A stretch of 64,000 bases of DNA from JACVRW01 sp963803085 (GCA_963803085.1 CAWDLE010000010.1:248001-312000); one strand, 5' to 3'. Shown: positions 25,289 through 33,466, counted from the first letter of the stretch. Program-made: numbers and translations. Notes: generated from the letters alone by a model not told the origin.

Positions 25289-25633
25289 CTAGGTCACCAC
25301 CTCGAGGTCGAAGCCGATGTACTCGGCGGCGTCCTCCGGGTTGGCGAAGAACAGGATGCGGTCGTCGAGCACGACCATGCGACCGTAGTGGGTCGACATG
25401 ATCTCCTCGAAGTCGTCGTTGCCGAAGTCGGCCCAGCCGAGCGCGTCGGCGATCTCCTGGTAGTCGAAGTCGACCCTGCCGACCCCGTCCACGCGGATCA
25501 TCGAGGGCAGAATCGTCACGGTCACTTTCTGCTTGCCCCTCATCACCTCCGCAACCACGTGGCCGACCTGATTGTCCATCAGGGTCACGCCGGTCCTGTT
25601 CGACGACGTCGGGTCGGCGGTGAACTCGGTCAT
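25289..25633 (-). CDS. prmD: Monooxygenase coupling (effector) protein
   Basis: 114 residues of the MmoB/DmpM family, which bind the hydroxylase and control oxygen activation; they carry no cofactor. Conserved features are VTLMDNQVGHVVAEVM, VTVTILPSMIRVDGVGRVDF and DYQEIADALG, ending LDDRILFFANPEDAAEYIGF. Its ATG overlaps the prmC stop by 4 bp. The symbol follows propane monooxygenase naming; mimD is the equivalent name in mycobacteria. Confidence 0.9.
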   Translation of the reverse strand: MTEFTADPTSSNRTGVTLMDNQVGHVVAEVMRGKQKVTVTILPSMIRVDGVGRVDFDYQEIADALGWADFGNDDFEEIMSTHYGRMVVLDDRILFFANPEDAAEYIGFDLEVVT

Positions 25634-26736
25634 GCGCTCAGCTCCTTTGGGGTGTTGAGGCCGAGGTCCCCTAGCAGGCTCTCAAAGCGCTGCTGCGAGC
25701 GCTCGAAGGAGTCCTCGAAGCGGACGACCTTCTCGGGCAGCTGGGACCAGATGGGCTGCAGCTGGCGGGCCGCATTGGCGCTCATCGCGGTCCAGCTCAA
25801 CAGCCATTCCTGCATCGTGGCGCGGTTCTCCTCGCCGTGCGCCTCGTCGTTCGCGAGCATGCCGAACAGGGCGCGGGCGCCGCGCTGCTCGCGGGCAGCG
25901 TCCGACTCGCCGTTGCCCATCAGCGACGGCGTGACGTAGTCGCCGTGCAGCGCCGCCGCCTGCATCACAAAGCCGCTGCGGAACAGCTCGCCCACCAGCG
26001 GCTCGAAGACCACCGCCGTGGCGAAGAACGCCTCCCCCCAGTCGCGCACGCCGGTCAGGCGCTCGACGTTCTCGCGCGTGGGCTGCCAGATCGGGTCCTG
26101 CTGCCAGGTCTCCTTGTGCGTGGCGCCCTCGAAGCCCTCGATCTGGTCGCTCAGCTCGAGGTTGTAGAGGATGAGGTCCTGCGCGAAGCGCAGCTTGTGC
26201 AGCGCGGCGACCGCCAGCGCGTTGTTGATCATGTTGGTCGGCGCGTCGCGATTGGCCGGGATGTAGACGTGCATGCCGATCCCGTGTTCGGCGTGCGCCC
26301 AGGCGAACACGTGACGCTCGAGGATCTTGGCCCACCCGCGGTTCATGGCCGCGAAGGAACCGGCCGCCTTGGCGTTGGCGATGTTCTGCTGGACCTGGCG
26401 GACGATCGCCGCGTTGTTGCGGTAGATCGTCTGCTCCCACTCCTCGTTGGGATCGAGGAACTCGTGCCAGTTCGAGGACTTCAGCGCGGTCCACTCCTGG
26501 GGGTAGCCGGCCGTGCCGTCCGCGAAGGCGTAGACCCAACCCTGGGTCAGGTGCCTGTCGGGGTCGGGCTGCACATCGACAGTCACGTCCTCGTACACCG
26601 TCGCCCGCCGCTTGCGCGGCGTGAAGTAGTTGAAGCTGCGGCTGGTCGAGGACGGGAACTCGAGCGCGCCCGCCTCGGCGTCCGTGAACTCCGGCTTGGG
26701 AACGCTGCGTTCCTTGACGGGGGTCTCCGTGGCCAT
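25630..26736 (-). CDS. prmC: Di-iron monooxygenase hydroxylase, small (beta) subunit
   Basis: 368 residues, the non-catalytic beta subunit of soluble di-iron monooxygenases. It shows the family head SRSFNYFTPRKRRATVYEDV, TVDVQPDPDRHLTQGWVYAF, and the helical core LERHVFAWAHAEHGIGMHVY, IPANRDAPTNMINNALAV and EPLVGELFRSGFVMQAAALH. It pairs with PrmA to make the (alpha-beta)2 hydroxylase. A strong GGAGGAGAGAGGAG ribosome site precedes ATG 26736. Confidence 0.92.
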   Translation of the reverse strand: MATETPVKERSVPKPEFTDAEAGALEFPSSTSRSFNYFTPRKRRATVYEDVTVDVQPDPDRHLTQGWVYAFADGTAGYPQEWTALKSSNWHEFLDPNEEWEQTIYRNNAAIVRQVQQNIANAKAAGSFAAMNRGWAKILERHVFAWAHAEHGIGMHVYIPANRDAPTNMINNALAVAALHKLRFAQDLILYNLELSDQIEGFEGATHKETWQQDPIWQPTRENVERLTGVRDWGEAFFATAVVFEPLVGELFRSGFVMQAAALHGDYVTPSLMGNGESDAAREQRGARALFGMLANDEAHGEENRATMQEWLLSWTAMSANAARQLQPIWSQLPEKVVRFEDSFERSQQRFESLLGDLGLNTPKELSA

Positions 26737-26753
26737 ATGGCTCCTCTCTCCTC

Positions 26754-27792
26754 CTACTGCTCGGTGGTCGTGAACTTGTCGAAGTGGATGTGTGACTCGG
26801 GAACGCCCCTGCGCTCGAGCAGAGCGATGGCGGCTTCGACCATCGGGGGCGGGCCGCAGAGGTAGGCCTCAACCTCGCTCACGTCCCCCTCCAGGCGGTC
26901 GACGACGTCGGTGATCAGCCCGGTCTCGCCCGTCCAGCCGTTCTGCTCGGCGCTGGCCTCCGACAGCGCCGGGACGAAGCGAAAGTCAGGCAGCCCCTCT
27001 ACGAGCGCCTCGAGTTCCTCGACATGGAAGAGGTCCTCGGGCTGGCGAGCTCCGTAGTAGTAGACCGCCGGGCGTTCGTTCCCCGACTCGTCAAGCGAGC
27101 GCAGCAGCGACAGGATCGGCGCCATCCCCGCGCCGCCGCCGATGAAGAGCAGCCGCCGCGGCGAGCTCGCCCGCAGCGTGAACACCCCATACGGCCCGGT
27201 CAGCTCCAGCTCGTCCCCGACCTTGATCTCGCCGCTGTCGAGCAACCCCGAGAAATGGCCGTCGGGGTAGAGCTTGATCATGAACTCGAGCTCATCGGCC
27301 GTCGAGGGCGTGTTGGCCATCGAGAACGAGCGGTGCTCGTCCGCGCCCGGGGATCCTGATGTCGACGTACTGACCCGCGTGGAAGCTGAGCTGCTCCGGC
27401 TCGATGAGCGCCACGCGCAGCAGGCGGATGTCGTTCGTGAGCGGCTCGATGGCGTCCACACGCGCCCTTGCCGTCTGGATCGCGACCCCGCTGCGCAGGA
27501 TCTCCTCGTCGAAGTGGAGCAGCTCGATCTCGAGGTCGGACTGCGCGTGCGCGCGGCAGAGCAAGGTGTAGCCCTCCGCCTCCTCGAAGTCGGGTAGCGC
27601 GAAGGTCGAGTAGCGGTCGAGGTCGACCTCCCCGTCGAGCAGGAACGACTTGCAGGACGAGCACTGCCCCTCCTTGCAGCCGTGCATGAGCATCAGTCCC
27701 TGGCGGAAGGCAGCGTTGAGGATCGTCTCGTCCTCGTCGACCTCCATCTCGATGCCCACGGGCTCGAAGCGGACTGTGAACTTCTCTCCCAT
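26754..27792 (-). CDS. prmB: Monooxygenase reductase (2Fe-2S / FAD), with a frame break
   Basis: From ATG 27792 the N-terminal ferredoxin domain has Cys39, Cys44, Cys47 and Cys79 (HGCKEGQCSSCKSF ... LLCRAH). The FAD domain follows, with AGQYVDIRIPG. There the frame breaks near 27350 and continues in the next frame as DEHRSFSMANTPSTADELEF, then LLFIGGGAGMAPILSLLRSL (NAD binding) and AYLCGPPPMVEAAIALLERR. The length, 1039 nt, is one base too many for 346 codons. The run CCCCGGG at the break, where CCCCGG would restore the frame, points to a single extra base. If real, the operon lacks a working reductase; a sequencing error is at least as likely. It passes electrons from NADH to PrmA. Confidence 0.85.
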
Positions 27793-27854
27793 GGGCTCAT
27801 CGACCTCCCCGGCGGCGCCCCTCGCTATGAGCGGCGCCGCCACTGCCGGGGGAT

Positions 27855-29513
27855 TCAACTCGCGGCGCCCTCTCGCGCCGGGCGGCCGGCGGGCCCGCCC
27901 GCCTTGTACTTGGCCATGTACGTCTCGCGCTCCTCGGGCGACATCTCGTTGAGCAGGACGTTCGGGCTCTGGAGCGTGATCCCACGCACCTCGTCGAGCG
28001 TCCACATCTTCTTGGGGTCGAGGTCGAGGTGCGGCTGCGGGACGAGCGTCTTGCCGTCGTCGCGCACGAACCCGCTGTCCTCCATGATCTCGGCCACGTC
28101 CCTGCCGTGATGGAGCGTCTCCCACTCGCGCTTGCCGGAGAGCTGGCCCATGGCGGGCGTAGGGCGCCCCTCGTACTCGGGCCGGAACGCCACCTTGTCG
28201 GTCCAGTGGCAGGTCTCCGAGCAGTACGTGCGGACCTGGCCGTCCACCTCGTCGACCACCGTGTCCTCGCGGATCAGGCACGGGACCATGCACGTCCAGC
28301 AGCGGTGGGGGTACTCGTAGTCGGCGTCGGCCTCGAACGCGATCGGCTTGTTGCCGTTCTTCTTCGAGAAGTCGGCGTAGCGCTCCCACCACTTGCCGTA
28401 CTTGTCGTACCAGCCCGGGTACTTGTACTCGAACCACTCGAAGTCGTCGTCGTCCATCGCATCGATGCGCCAGTAGTTGGCAAACCAGCCGGTGGCGAAG
28501 AACTGGCCGACCTCGTGGATGTAGCCCTTGTTCCAGATGCGGTTCCAGGCCTCCTCGACGAGGTCGTGCGGGACGACCAGGCCGTACTTCTCCAGCGGAA
28601 CGAGGTAGGAGCGGTAGTAGTCGTCGTAGATCCAACGCCGCCACATCTCGGCGTAGCTCTCGCGGTCCTTGCGGCGGTCCTTGGTGCCGTACTCGATGAA
28701 CGTGCCGATCGCCGCGTCGACGACCGCGTGGTTGTTCCACCACGCGTAGCGGAGGTCGCGCTCGAGCAGCTGGCGGTTGCGCTCGTCGGCGAGCGCCATC
28801 AGGATGATCGAGTAGCCGTTGGAGATATGGCGCGACTCGTCCGACTGGACGGAGTGGAACACCGTCGGCAGCAGGTAGTCGCCGTTGGCGGCGGCCTCAG
28901 CGGGCATTGCCACGAAGAGGACGTTCGTGAATGCCGTCTCGGCCACGATCGTCAGGTAGATGTCGGCGGCCGTGATCGCATCACCCGTGATGAACCCCTC
29001 GCCGAACTGACGTCCGATCGTGCCGGCGTAGCAGTTCGCAAACCCCTTCTCGGTGATGTCGAACCCGGCCGGATCGATGTAGTGGTTCATGTACAGCCGC
29101 TTGAGGTTCATCTGGATCGTCGAGTGGCGGACCTCGTCGATCATCTGGATGGCCAGCCCGTTGTGGATCTCGGGGTTGGGCACGGCGTTGATGGCCAGCG
29201 GCATAGCGCGGGCGGCGGAGATCTCCGGGAACGGGATGATCGAGAGGAACAGCTTCTGCCACTCCATCCAGCGCTCCTGGACCTGCCGGAACATGTTGCC
29301 CCGGATGGCACCGTCCATTGCCCCGAAGACGCGATTGTCCTTCTCCTCTTCCATGGGGAAGTAGGAGCGAAGGACCTGCTTCAGCGGGTCCTTTTTAGGG
29401 GCTTTCTCGAACGTGTAGTCGGTCGGGTACTTGTCGACCGGCTCGACGAACGTCGGTTCCCAGGAGAGCTCCTGGATCTTCTGGTGGGACTTGGTGATGC
29501 TCGCTCGACTCAC
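27855..29513 (-). CDS. prmA: Di-iron monooxygenase hydroxylase, large (alpha) subunit
   Basis: 552 residues from GTG 29513, chosen because AAAGGAGG lies just before it and homologues begin MSR-x-SxTKxHxKI. All six di-iron ligands are present in four helices: Glu97 (IIPFPEISAARAM), Glu127 and His130 (MIDEVRHST), Glu192 (VAETAFTN), Glu226 and His229 (QSDESRHIS). The sequence follows the propane 2-monooxygenase (PrmA) / MimA subgroup very closely, including TIGRQFGEGFITGDAITAA and HRCWTCMVP. In characterised members it hydroxylates propane at C2, and also acetone or phenol; which of these applies cannot be read from sequence. It is the first gene of the operon, 63 bp before prmB. Confidence 0.95.
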   Translation of the reverse strand: MSRASITKSHQKIQELSWEPTFVEPVDKYPTDYTFEKAPKKDPLKQVLRSYFPMEEEKDNRVFGAMDGAIRGNMFRQVQERWMEWQKLFLSIIPFPEISAARAMPLAINAVPNPEIHNGLAIQMIDEVRHSTIQMNLKRLYMNHYIDPAGFDITEKGFANCYAGTIGRQFGEGFITGDAITAADIYLTIVAETAFTNVLFVAMPAEAAANGDYLLPTVFHSVQSDESRHISNGYSIILMALADERNRQLLERDLRYAWWNNHAVVDAAIGTFIEYGTKDRRKDRESYAEMWRRWIYDDYYRSYLVPLEKYGLVVPHDLVEEAWNRIWNKGYIHEVGQFFATGWFANYWRIDAMDDDDFEWFEYKYPGWYDKYGKWWERYADFSKKNGNKPIAFEADADYEYPHRCWTCMVPCLIREDTVVDEVDGQVRTYCSETCHWTDKVAFRPEYEGRPTPAMGQLSGKREWETLHHGRDVAEIMEDSGFVRDDGKTLVPQPHLDLDPKKMWTLDEVRGITLQSPNVLLNEMSPEERETYMAKYKAGGPAGRPAREGAAS

Positions 29514-29580
29514 GGGGATGCGTCCTCCTTTGCGGCCAGGCCGTCTCAGGAAGAACTTGTACTCCCGGGGGCGTTTCATC

Positions 29581-29610
29581 CGCGTTACCAGGTGCGCGTT
29601 ACACTGTGTA
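29581..29610. promoter_or_regulatory. Repeats in the prmA/regulator divergent promoter
   Basis: In the 142-bp gap between prmA and its regulator, CGCGTTAC occurs twice (29581-29588, 29595-29602) as an exact direct repeat with a 6-bp gap. Overlapping the second copy is TACAC-T-GTGTA (29600-29610), a perfect 5-bp inverted repeat. These are the best candidates for the binding site of the divergent activator. Confidence 0.5.
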
Positions 29611-29655
29611 TGTCCAGGGGTAGAGCGGGTTCGCCCAACGAAGTTGAGGAGTCCG

Positions 29656-31167
29656 ATGCCGGCCAACCCATGGCTTGCCATCGACGTTGCAACGCCGCCG
29701 CGCAAGAGGGCGCGCGAGCTTAGGCGGCTGTGGGAGCGGTTCCTTGGCAATGGGAAAGTCGACACGGTGCGCCCGCCCATCGCCGACTCCTGGCGCCGGT
29801 CGCAGGCGGCCGGCGTCGATCCTTCCGGCGCCCACCTGGCACCGGTTCTCGCCGACGAAGACGAGACCTCAGCGCGCTGGGACGTGCATCCGCTGGCCGC
29901 TGTGATGCCCCTGATCGAGGACAACCTGGCGGCCGTCGCCGACCAGTCGGCGCACCTCATCGTCGTTAGTGACGCCGAGGGCCTCCTGCTTTGGATCGGC
30001 GGCAACGCGAGGGTTCGCATGGCCGCCGCCGACTCGATGAACTTCACCGAAGGGGCTCTGTGGAGCGAGAACGGCGCCGGCACCAACGCGATCGGAACCG
30101 CCCTGGCCGCCGACCACGCCGTGCAGGTCTTTGCGGCCGAGCATTTCAACGAGGTTGTGCAGAGCTGGACCTGTGCCGCAGCTCCCGTGCACGACCCGGA
30201 CACCGGGCGGCTGCTGGGCATTGTCGACCTCACCGGCAAGATGACGACGGTGCACCCACACAGCCTCGCCCTGGCCTCGACGACGGCCAGGGCCGTTGAG
30301 GCCCAGCTGCGCTGGGCAATGCACGAGCGGGATGACCGGCTGCGCGCGCGCTATCAGGAGCGGATCGCGGCGGTAGCCGATCCGCGCGCGCTCGTCACGT
30401 CGAGCGGTCGGGTCTTGGCCGACCGCCCCGATGGCTGGCTGCAAGGGCAACGGCTCGACCTGCCCGCCGGCGGCGGCGAGCTCGTGCTGGATTCGGGCAA
30501 GCAGGCGTTCGCGGAGCCCGTCGGCCACGAAGAGGCGTTCATCGTGCGCGAGGTCGCCACGAAGGGAGCAGCGCGAAGTCGCCCGCTGCTGAGGCTGAGC
30601 CTGCTGGGACGCGACCGCGCCGGCGCCGAACTGGGCGGGAGACCGATTCAGCTCAGCCGCCGCCACTCCGAGGTGCTGGCGCTGCTGTCGATGCGACCGA
30701 GCGGGATGACCAGCGAGGAGCTGGCCGCCGATCTCTACGGCGACCCCGGGACCTCGAGCACCACCCGTGTCGAGGTCCATCGACTGCGCAAGCTGCTCGG
30801 CAGATCGCTGGACGCCGATCCGTACCGGCTGGCGAGCGACGTCGAGTCCGACGTCGCGCGAGTAAAGGGTCTGCTCGACCGTGGTGACGTCAGGGAGGCG
30901 GTCGAGCTCTACGACGGACCGCTGCTGCCGCACTCGGAAGCGCCTGGCGTGGTGCGCGAGCGCGACTCCCTCGAGGCATGGCTGCGACAGGCGGTGATGA
31001 CCGCCGACGAGGAGCACGCGCTCTGGGCGTGGGTCCAGTCAGGCTCGGGACGCGAGGACCTGGGCGCCTGGAAGCGGCTGCTCGCACAGCTGCCCTTCCA
31101 CGACCCGCGCCGCAGCCTGGCCGCGACCGAGATCCGCCGGCTGCGCGAGGCTTACGGCGCGGGCTAG
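29656..31167 (+). CDS. AcoR-like GAF regulator with OmpR/SARP-type winged helix
   Basis: 503 residues from ATG 29656, with TTGAGGAG upstream. Residues 5-60 are a helical head (RKRARELRRLWERFL ... PIADSWRRSQAAGVDP) exactly as in AcoR-type activators. The GAF domain includes WSENGAGTNAIGTALAADHA, VQVFAAEHFNEVVQSWTCAA and LGIVDLTGKMTTVHPHSLAL. In AcoR/MimR a sigma-54 AAA+ domain follows; here there is none (no GAFTGA, no Walker A). Instead come a winged-helix segment, LSRRHSEVLALLSMRPSGMT, then STTRVEVHRLRKLLGRSL, and a short helical tail. It is divergent from prmA and is presumably the ligand-sensing activator of the operon, working with sigma-70-type polymerase. Confidence 0.82.
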   Translation: MPANPWLAIDVATPPRKRARELRRLWERFLGNGKVDTVRPPIADSWRRSQAAGVDPSGAHLAPVLADEDETSARWDVHPLAAVMPLIEDNLAAVADQSAHLIVVSDAEGLLLWIGGNARVRMAAADSMNFTEGALWSENGAGTNAIGTALAADHAVQVFAAEHFNEVVQSWTCAAAPVHDPDTGRLLGIVDLTGKMTTVHPHSLALASTTARAVEAQLRWAMHERDDRLRARYQERIAAVADPRALVTSSGRVLADRPDGWLQGQRLDLPAGGGELVLDSGKQAFAEPVGHEEAFIVREVATKGAARSRPLLRLSLLGRDRAGAELGGRPIQLSRRHSEVLALLSMRPSGMTSEELAADLYGDPGTSSTTRVEVHRLRKLLGRSLDADPYRLASDVESDVARVKGLLDRGDVREAVELYDGPLLPHSEAPGVVRERDSLEAWLRQAVMTADEEHALWAWVQSGSGREDLGAWKRLLAQLPFHDPRRSLAATEIRRLREAYGAG

Positions 31168-31185
31168 TCCTGGTCGTCGCCGAGC

Positions 31186-31710
31186 TCAGTAGGGGGAGGG
31201 GCTGCTCGGCTGGTTCGACCCCATTGACGCGGAACCCGCGCCGGTGGTGGCCGCCGCCCACTTGAAGTGGGTGCCGTCGAAGTCGTCGGCGAAGCCATTG
31301 CCGTCGAGCTGGCCGGCTCCCTCCTGCGTGAAGCGGTAGAGCGGAAGCCTGTTGAGGGTCAGTTGGTCGGTCCCGTCCGGGCGCTTGACCACGCCGAGGC
31401 CCAGGTTCAGGTCCGCGGACGCCGACTTCGACTGCTTCGGCGAAGCGTCCACCGGGCGCCAGAACGAGGTACAGGCGCCGGTGCAGTGAATCCGTGCCTT
31501 TTCGACGTCGGCGGTATACAGCGTTCGGCCCTTGGCGTCGGCCAAGACGTTGGTCCCGTCGACGCTCTGGATCGACACGATGCCGGAGCCGCCACTGGCC
31601 GTGGGAGCGCCGCCGTTTCCGCTGTCATTGCCGCCGCATGCGGCAAGCACAAGAGCCGCGGCGCTGATCGCTACCGCGGCGGTTACTGGATGTTTGATCG
31701 AAACTCTCAT
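31186..31710 (-). CDS. COG4315-type lipoprotein (secreted repeat of unknown function)
   Basis: 174 residues from ATG 31710; longer upstream extensions are out of character. The lipobox is VLAAC followed by GGNDSGNGG. The mature part has the two-repeat COG4315 pattern: NVLADAKGRTLYTADVEKA, CTGACTSFWRPVDA, LTLNRLPLYRFTQEGAGQLD, GNGFADDFDGTHFKWA. These lipoproteins are often encoded beside ECF sigma and anti-sigma genes, as here (divergent, 46-86 bp apart), and may be sigma targets. Function unknown. Confidence 0.85.
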   Translation of the reverse strand: MRVSIKHPVTAAVAISAAALVLAACGGNDSGNGGAPTASGGSGIVSIQSVDGTNVLADAKGRTLYTADVEKARIHCTGACTSFWRPVDASPKQSKSASADLNLGLGVVKRPDGTDQLTLNRLPLYRFTQEGAGQLDGNGFADDFDGTHFKWAAATTGAGSASMGSNQPSSPSPY

Positions 31711-31756
31711 GTCCAGAACTACGGTCTGAGAGGGCCGTGGGGATTGGCGGGCCGGG

Positions 31757-32362
31757 ATGCAATCCCGATACGGGGTCGTTCCCGTATACAGAGATGTGGT
31801 GTCCTCAGCTCTCTCGGACGAGGCTCTTCTGTCCGGCCTTGCGGCCGGTGATGCTGACGCCGCGACTGCCTTCATCCGCCGCTTCCAGGCGCGGGTCTTC
31901 GGCCTGGTGCTGACAATCGTGCGGGACGAGGGCACCGCCGAGGAGGTGGCCCAGGAAACCTTCATGCGCGCCTGGAAGCACGCGCACACCTACGATTCCC
32001 GGCGTGGCCGGGTCGCGACCTGGCTACTGACCATCGCTCGGAACCTCGCGATCGACCGCGTCCGCGTGAAGAGGGCCGAGCCGCTCGATCCGGACGTCGT
32101 GGCGAACAAGCTGCAACAAGCCGGTGTGGTCGGCGGTCCAGCGGATCAGGGCGCTCCTCCGGACGAGCGCGAGCGCGTACGAGGCGCCATCGCCGAGCTG
32201 CCGTCGGAACAGCGTCGGGCCGTGTTCCTCGCCGCCTACCTAGGGCGGACCGCAAAGGAGATAGGTGAGCTGGAGGGCGTACCGCTGGGAACGGCGAAGA
32301 CGCGGATCCGGGCCGCGATGCTCAAGCTGCGCGATTCATTGGAGACGAAGAATGAGGTGTGA
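31757..32362 (+). CDS. ECF-type sigma factor
   Basis: 201 residues from ATG 31757, or 188 from GTG 31796; the second is likely, because the first 13 codons hold a perfect inverted repeat that looks like an operator. Region 2 (AATAFIRRFQARVFGLVLTI ... AEEVAQETFMRAWKHAHTYD, GRVATWLLTIARNLAIDRVR) and region 4 (AIAELPSEQRRAVFLAAYLG, RTAKEIGELEGVPLGTAKTR) are clear. Its last 11 bp overlap the anti-sigma gene. It resembles SigK/SigL-type ECF factors, whose regulons often include a lipoprotein like the divergent one. Confidence 0.9.
   Translation: MQSRYGVVPVYRDVVSSALSDEALLSGLAAGDADAATAFIRRFQARVFGLVLTIVRDEGTAEEVAQETFMRAWKHAHTYDSRRGRVATWLLTIARNLAIDRVRVKRAEPLDPDVVANKLQQAGVVGGPADQGAPPDERERVRGAIAELPSEQRRAVFLAAYLGRTAKEIGELEGVPLGTAKTRIRAAMLKLRDSLETKNEV
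31768..31787. promoter_or_regulatory. Inverted repeat between lipoprotein and sigma genes
   Basis: ATACGGG-GTCGTT-CCCGTAT is a perfect 7-bp inverted repeat with a 6-bp centre, lying between the divergent starts 31710 and 31796. It is a candidate operator or a pair of back-to-back promoter elements for the two divergent genes. Its presence argues for the later sigma start. Confidence 0.45.
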
Positions 32363-33062
32363 GGAGATACGCGACCTCGCCGCCGAGATCGCCCTCGGGA
32401 TCGCCGACGGTGAGGAGCGCGCCGAAGCGCTGCGGCACCTTTCGACATGCGGTGAATGCCGGCGCGTCGTCGAGCAGCTCTCGCAGGTCGCGGACGAGCT
32501 GTTGATGCTGGCGCCGGTTCAGGAACCCCCGGCGGGCTTCGAGTCACGCGTCGTCGAGGCAATGGGGCTACAGGAGTCCGCGCCCCGCAGTCGTCTCGCT
32601 CGCTGGCTGTCCCCGCGCTGGCTGGCGCCGCGACTCGGCCCGGTCCTGGCCACGGCGGCTGTTACCGCGGTCGCGCTGATCGCGGTCTACCACGACGACC
32701 ACCAGACTGCCGAGCGCTACCGCGAGAGCCTGGCCCAGGCGCACGGCCGGTACTTCCAGGCCGAGCCGCTCGCGGAGGCGGACGGCGATCGAGGCGGCGT
32801 CGCGTTCGGCTACGAGGGCTCGCCGTCCTGGGTCCTCGTGACCGTCGACCCCGAGCACCGAGACGCCATCACGAGGGGGGAGCTGCTGACCCGAGACGGG
32901 CGCACGATCCCGCTGCCCTCTATCGAGCTCGACCGGAACGGCAGCTGGGGCGGGGCGATCCCCGTCGACCTCTACAAGGTGGTTTCGATCCGCCTGCTAG
33001 GAGACGGTCCCGGGGACATCCTGCAGGCGTCTTTCCCGCGAGGCGTCAGCGAAAGGAATTGA
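32352..33062 (+). CDS. Anti-sigma factor (zinc-binding ASD, one TM, RskA-like)
   Basis: 236 residues from ATG 32352. The cytoplasmic N-terminus has the zinc anti-sigma motif H-x3-C-x2-C (RHLSTCGECRRVVEQLSQ). One membrane helix follows (LGPVLATAAVTAVALIAVY), then an outside domain with FGYEGSPSWVLVTVDPEH and LPSIELDRNGSWGGAIPVDL, as in RskA-type proteins. It holds the overlapping ECF sigma inactive until a signal releases it, usually by proteolysis. The 11-bp overlap with the sigma gene supports coupled synthesis. Confidence 0.88.
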   Translation: MRCEEIRDLAAEIALGIADGEERAEALRHLSTCGECRRVVEQLSQVADELLMLAPVQEPPAGFESRVVEAMGLQESAPRSRLARWLSPRWLAPRLGPVLATAAVTAVALIAVYHDDHQTAERYRESLAQAHGRYFQAEPLAEADGDRGGVAFGYEGSPSWVLVTVDPEHRDAITRGELLTRDGRTIPLPSIELDRNGSWGGAIPVDLYKVVSIRLLGDGPGDILQASFPRGVSERN

Positions 33063-33090
33063 CCCTCCCAAGGAAGTTGTCTGACTGAGC

Positions 33091-33206
33091 TCACGGATAC
33101 TCGGTGATGTAGACAGGTTGGCCGATCCTGGTCGTGTCGGCCGGGCCACCCACCCCGTTCACCACGTGGTCGATGGTGCCGGCGGCGAGGTTCACGGTCA
33201 TCACGT
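33091..33206 (-). pseudogene. Unrecognised C-terminal gene fragment
   Basis: The minus strand reads HHVMTVNLAAGTIDHVVNGV, GGPADTTRIGQPVYITEYP, stop. It looks like the end of a real protein, but it runs straight into the antisense of a histidine-kinase fragment. Family not recognised. It lies 28 bp after the anti-sigma gene, convergent. Confidence 0.35.
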
Positions 33207-33214
33207 GGTGCAGC

Positions 33215-33465
33215 TTCGTCGTGGCCGAGGCGCTGACGAACGTCGCCAAGCATTCCCGAGCCAGCCGTGCGGCGGTCACGGCGCACATAGAGGACGGCAC
33301 GCTGCAGGTCCAGGTCCGCGACGACGGCGTGGGAGGCGCCTGGGCTGACGGAAGCGGCCTGCTGGGCCTGGCGGACCGGCTCGCCGTGCTCGACGGCCGG
33401 CTCGAAGTCGAGACCCGGCCGACGGCGGCACGCTGGTCGCGGCCGCCATCCCGCTCGCCGCCTGA
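33215..33465 (+). pseudogene. Histidine-kinase HATPase fragment
   Basis: The plus strand reads FVVAEALTNVAKHSRASRAA, VQVRDDGVGGAWADGSGLLG, LADRLAVLDGRLEVE, the last third of a NarL-partner kinase closely like the one at 16131-18267. The frame slips near 33418 and ends PADGGTLVAAAIPLAA, stop 33463-33465. No dimerisation domain or sensor is present. It is the leftover 3' end of a deleted kinase gene. Confidence 0.75.
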
Positions 33466-33466
33466 C

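Noticed and set aside
28029..29723. 564-codon plus-strand frame opposite prmA
   Set aside because: prmA carries all di-iron ligands; the antisense product is low-complexity with no match.
29514..30239. Upstream extension of the prmA frame
   Set aside because: It would run through the divergent regulator gene; a GTG with a strong AAAGGAGG site at 29513 matches the family's usual N-terminus.
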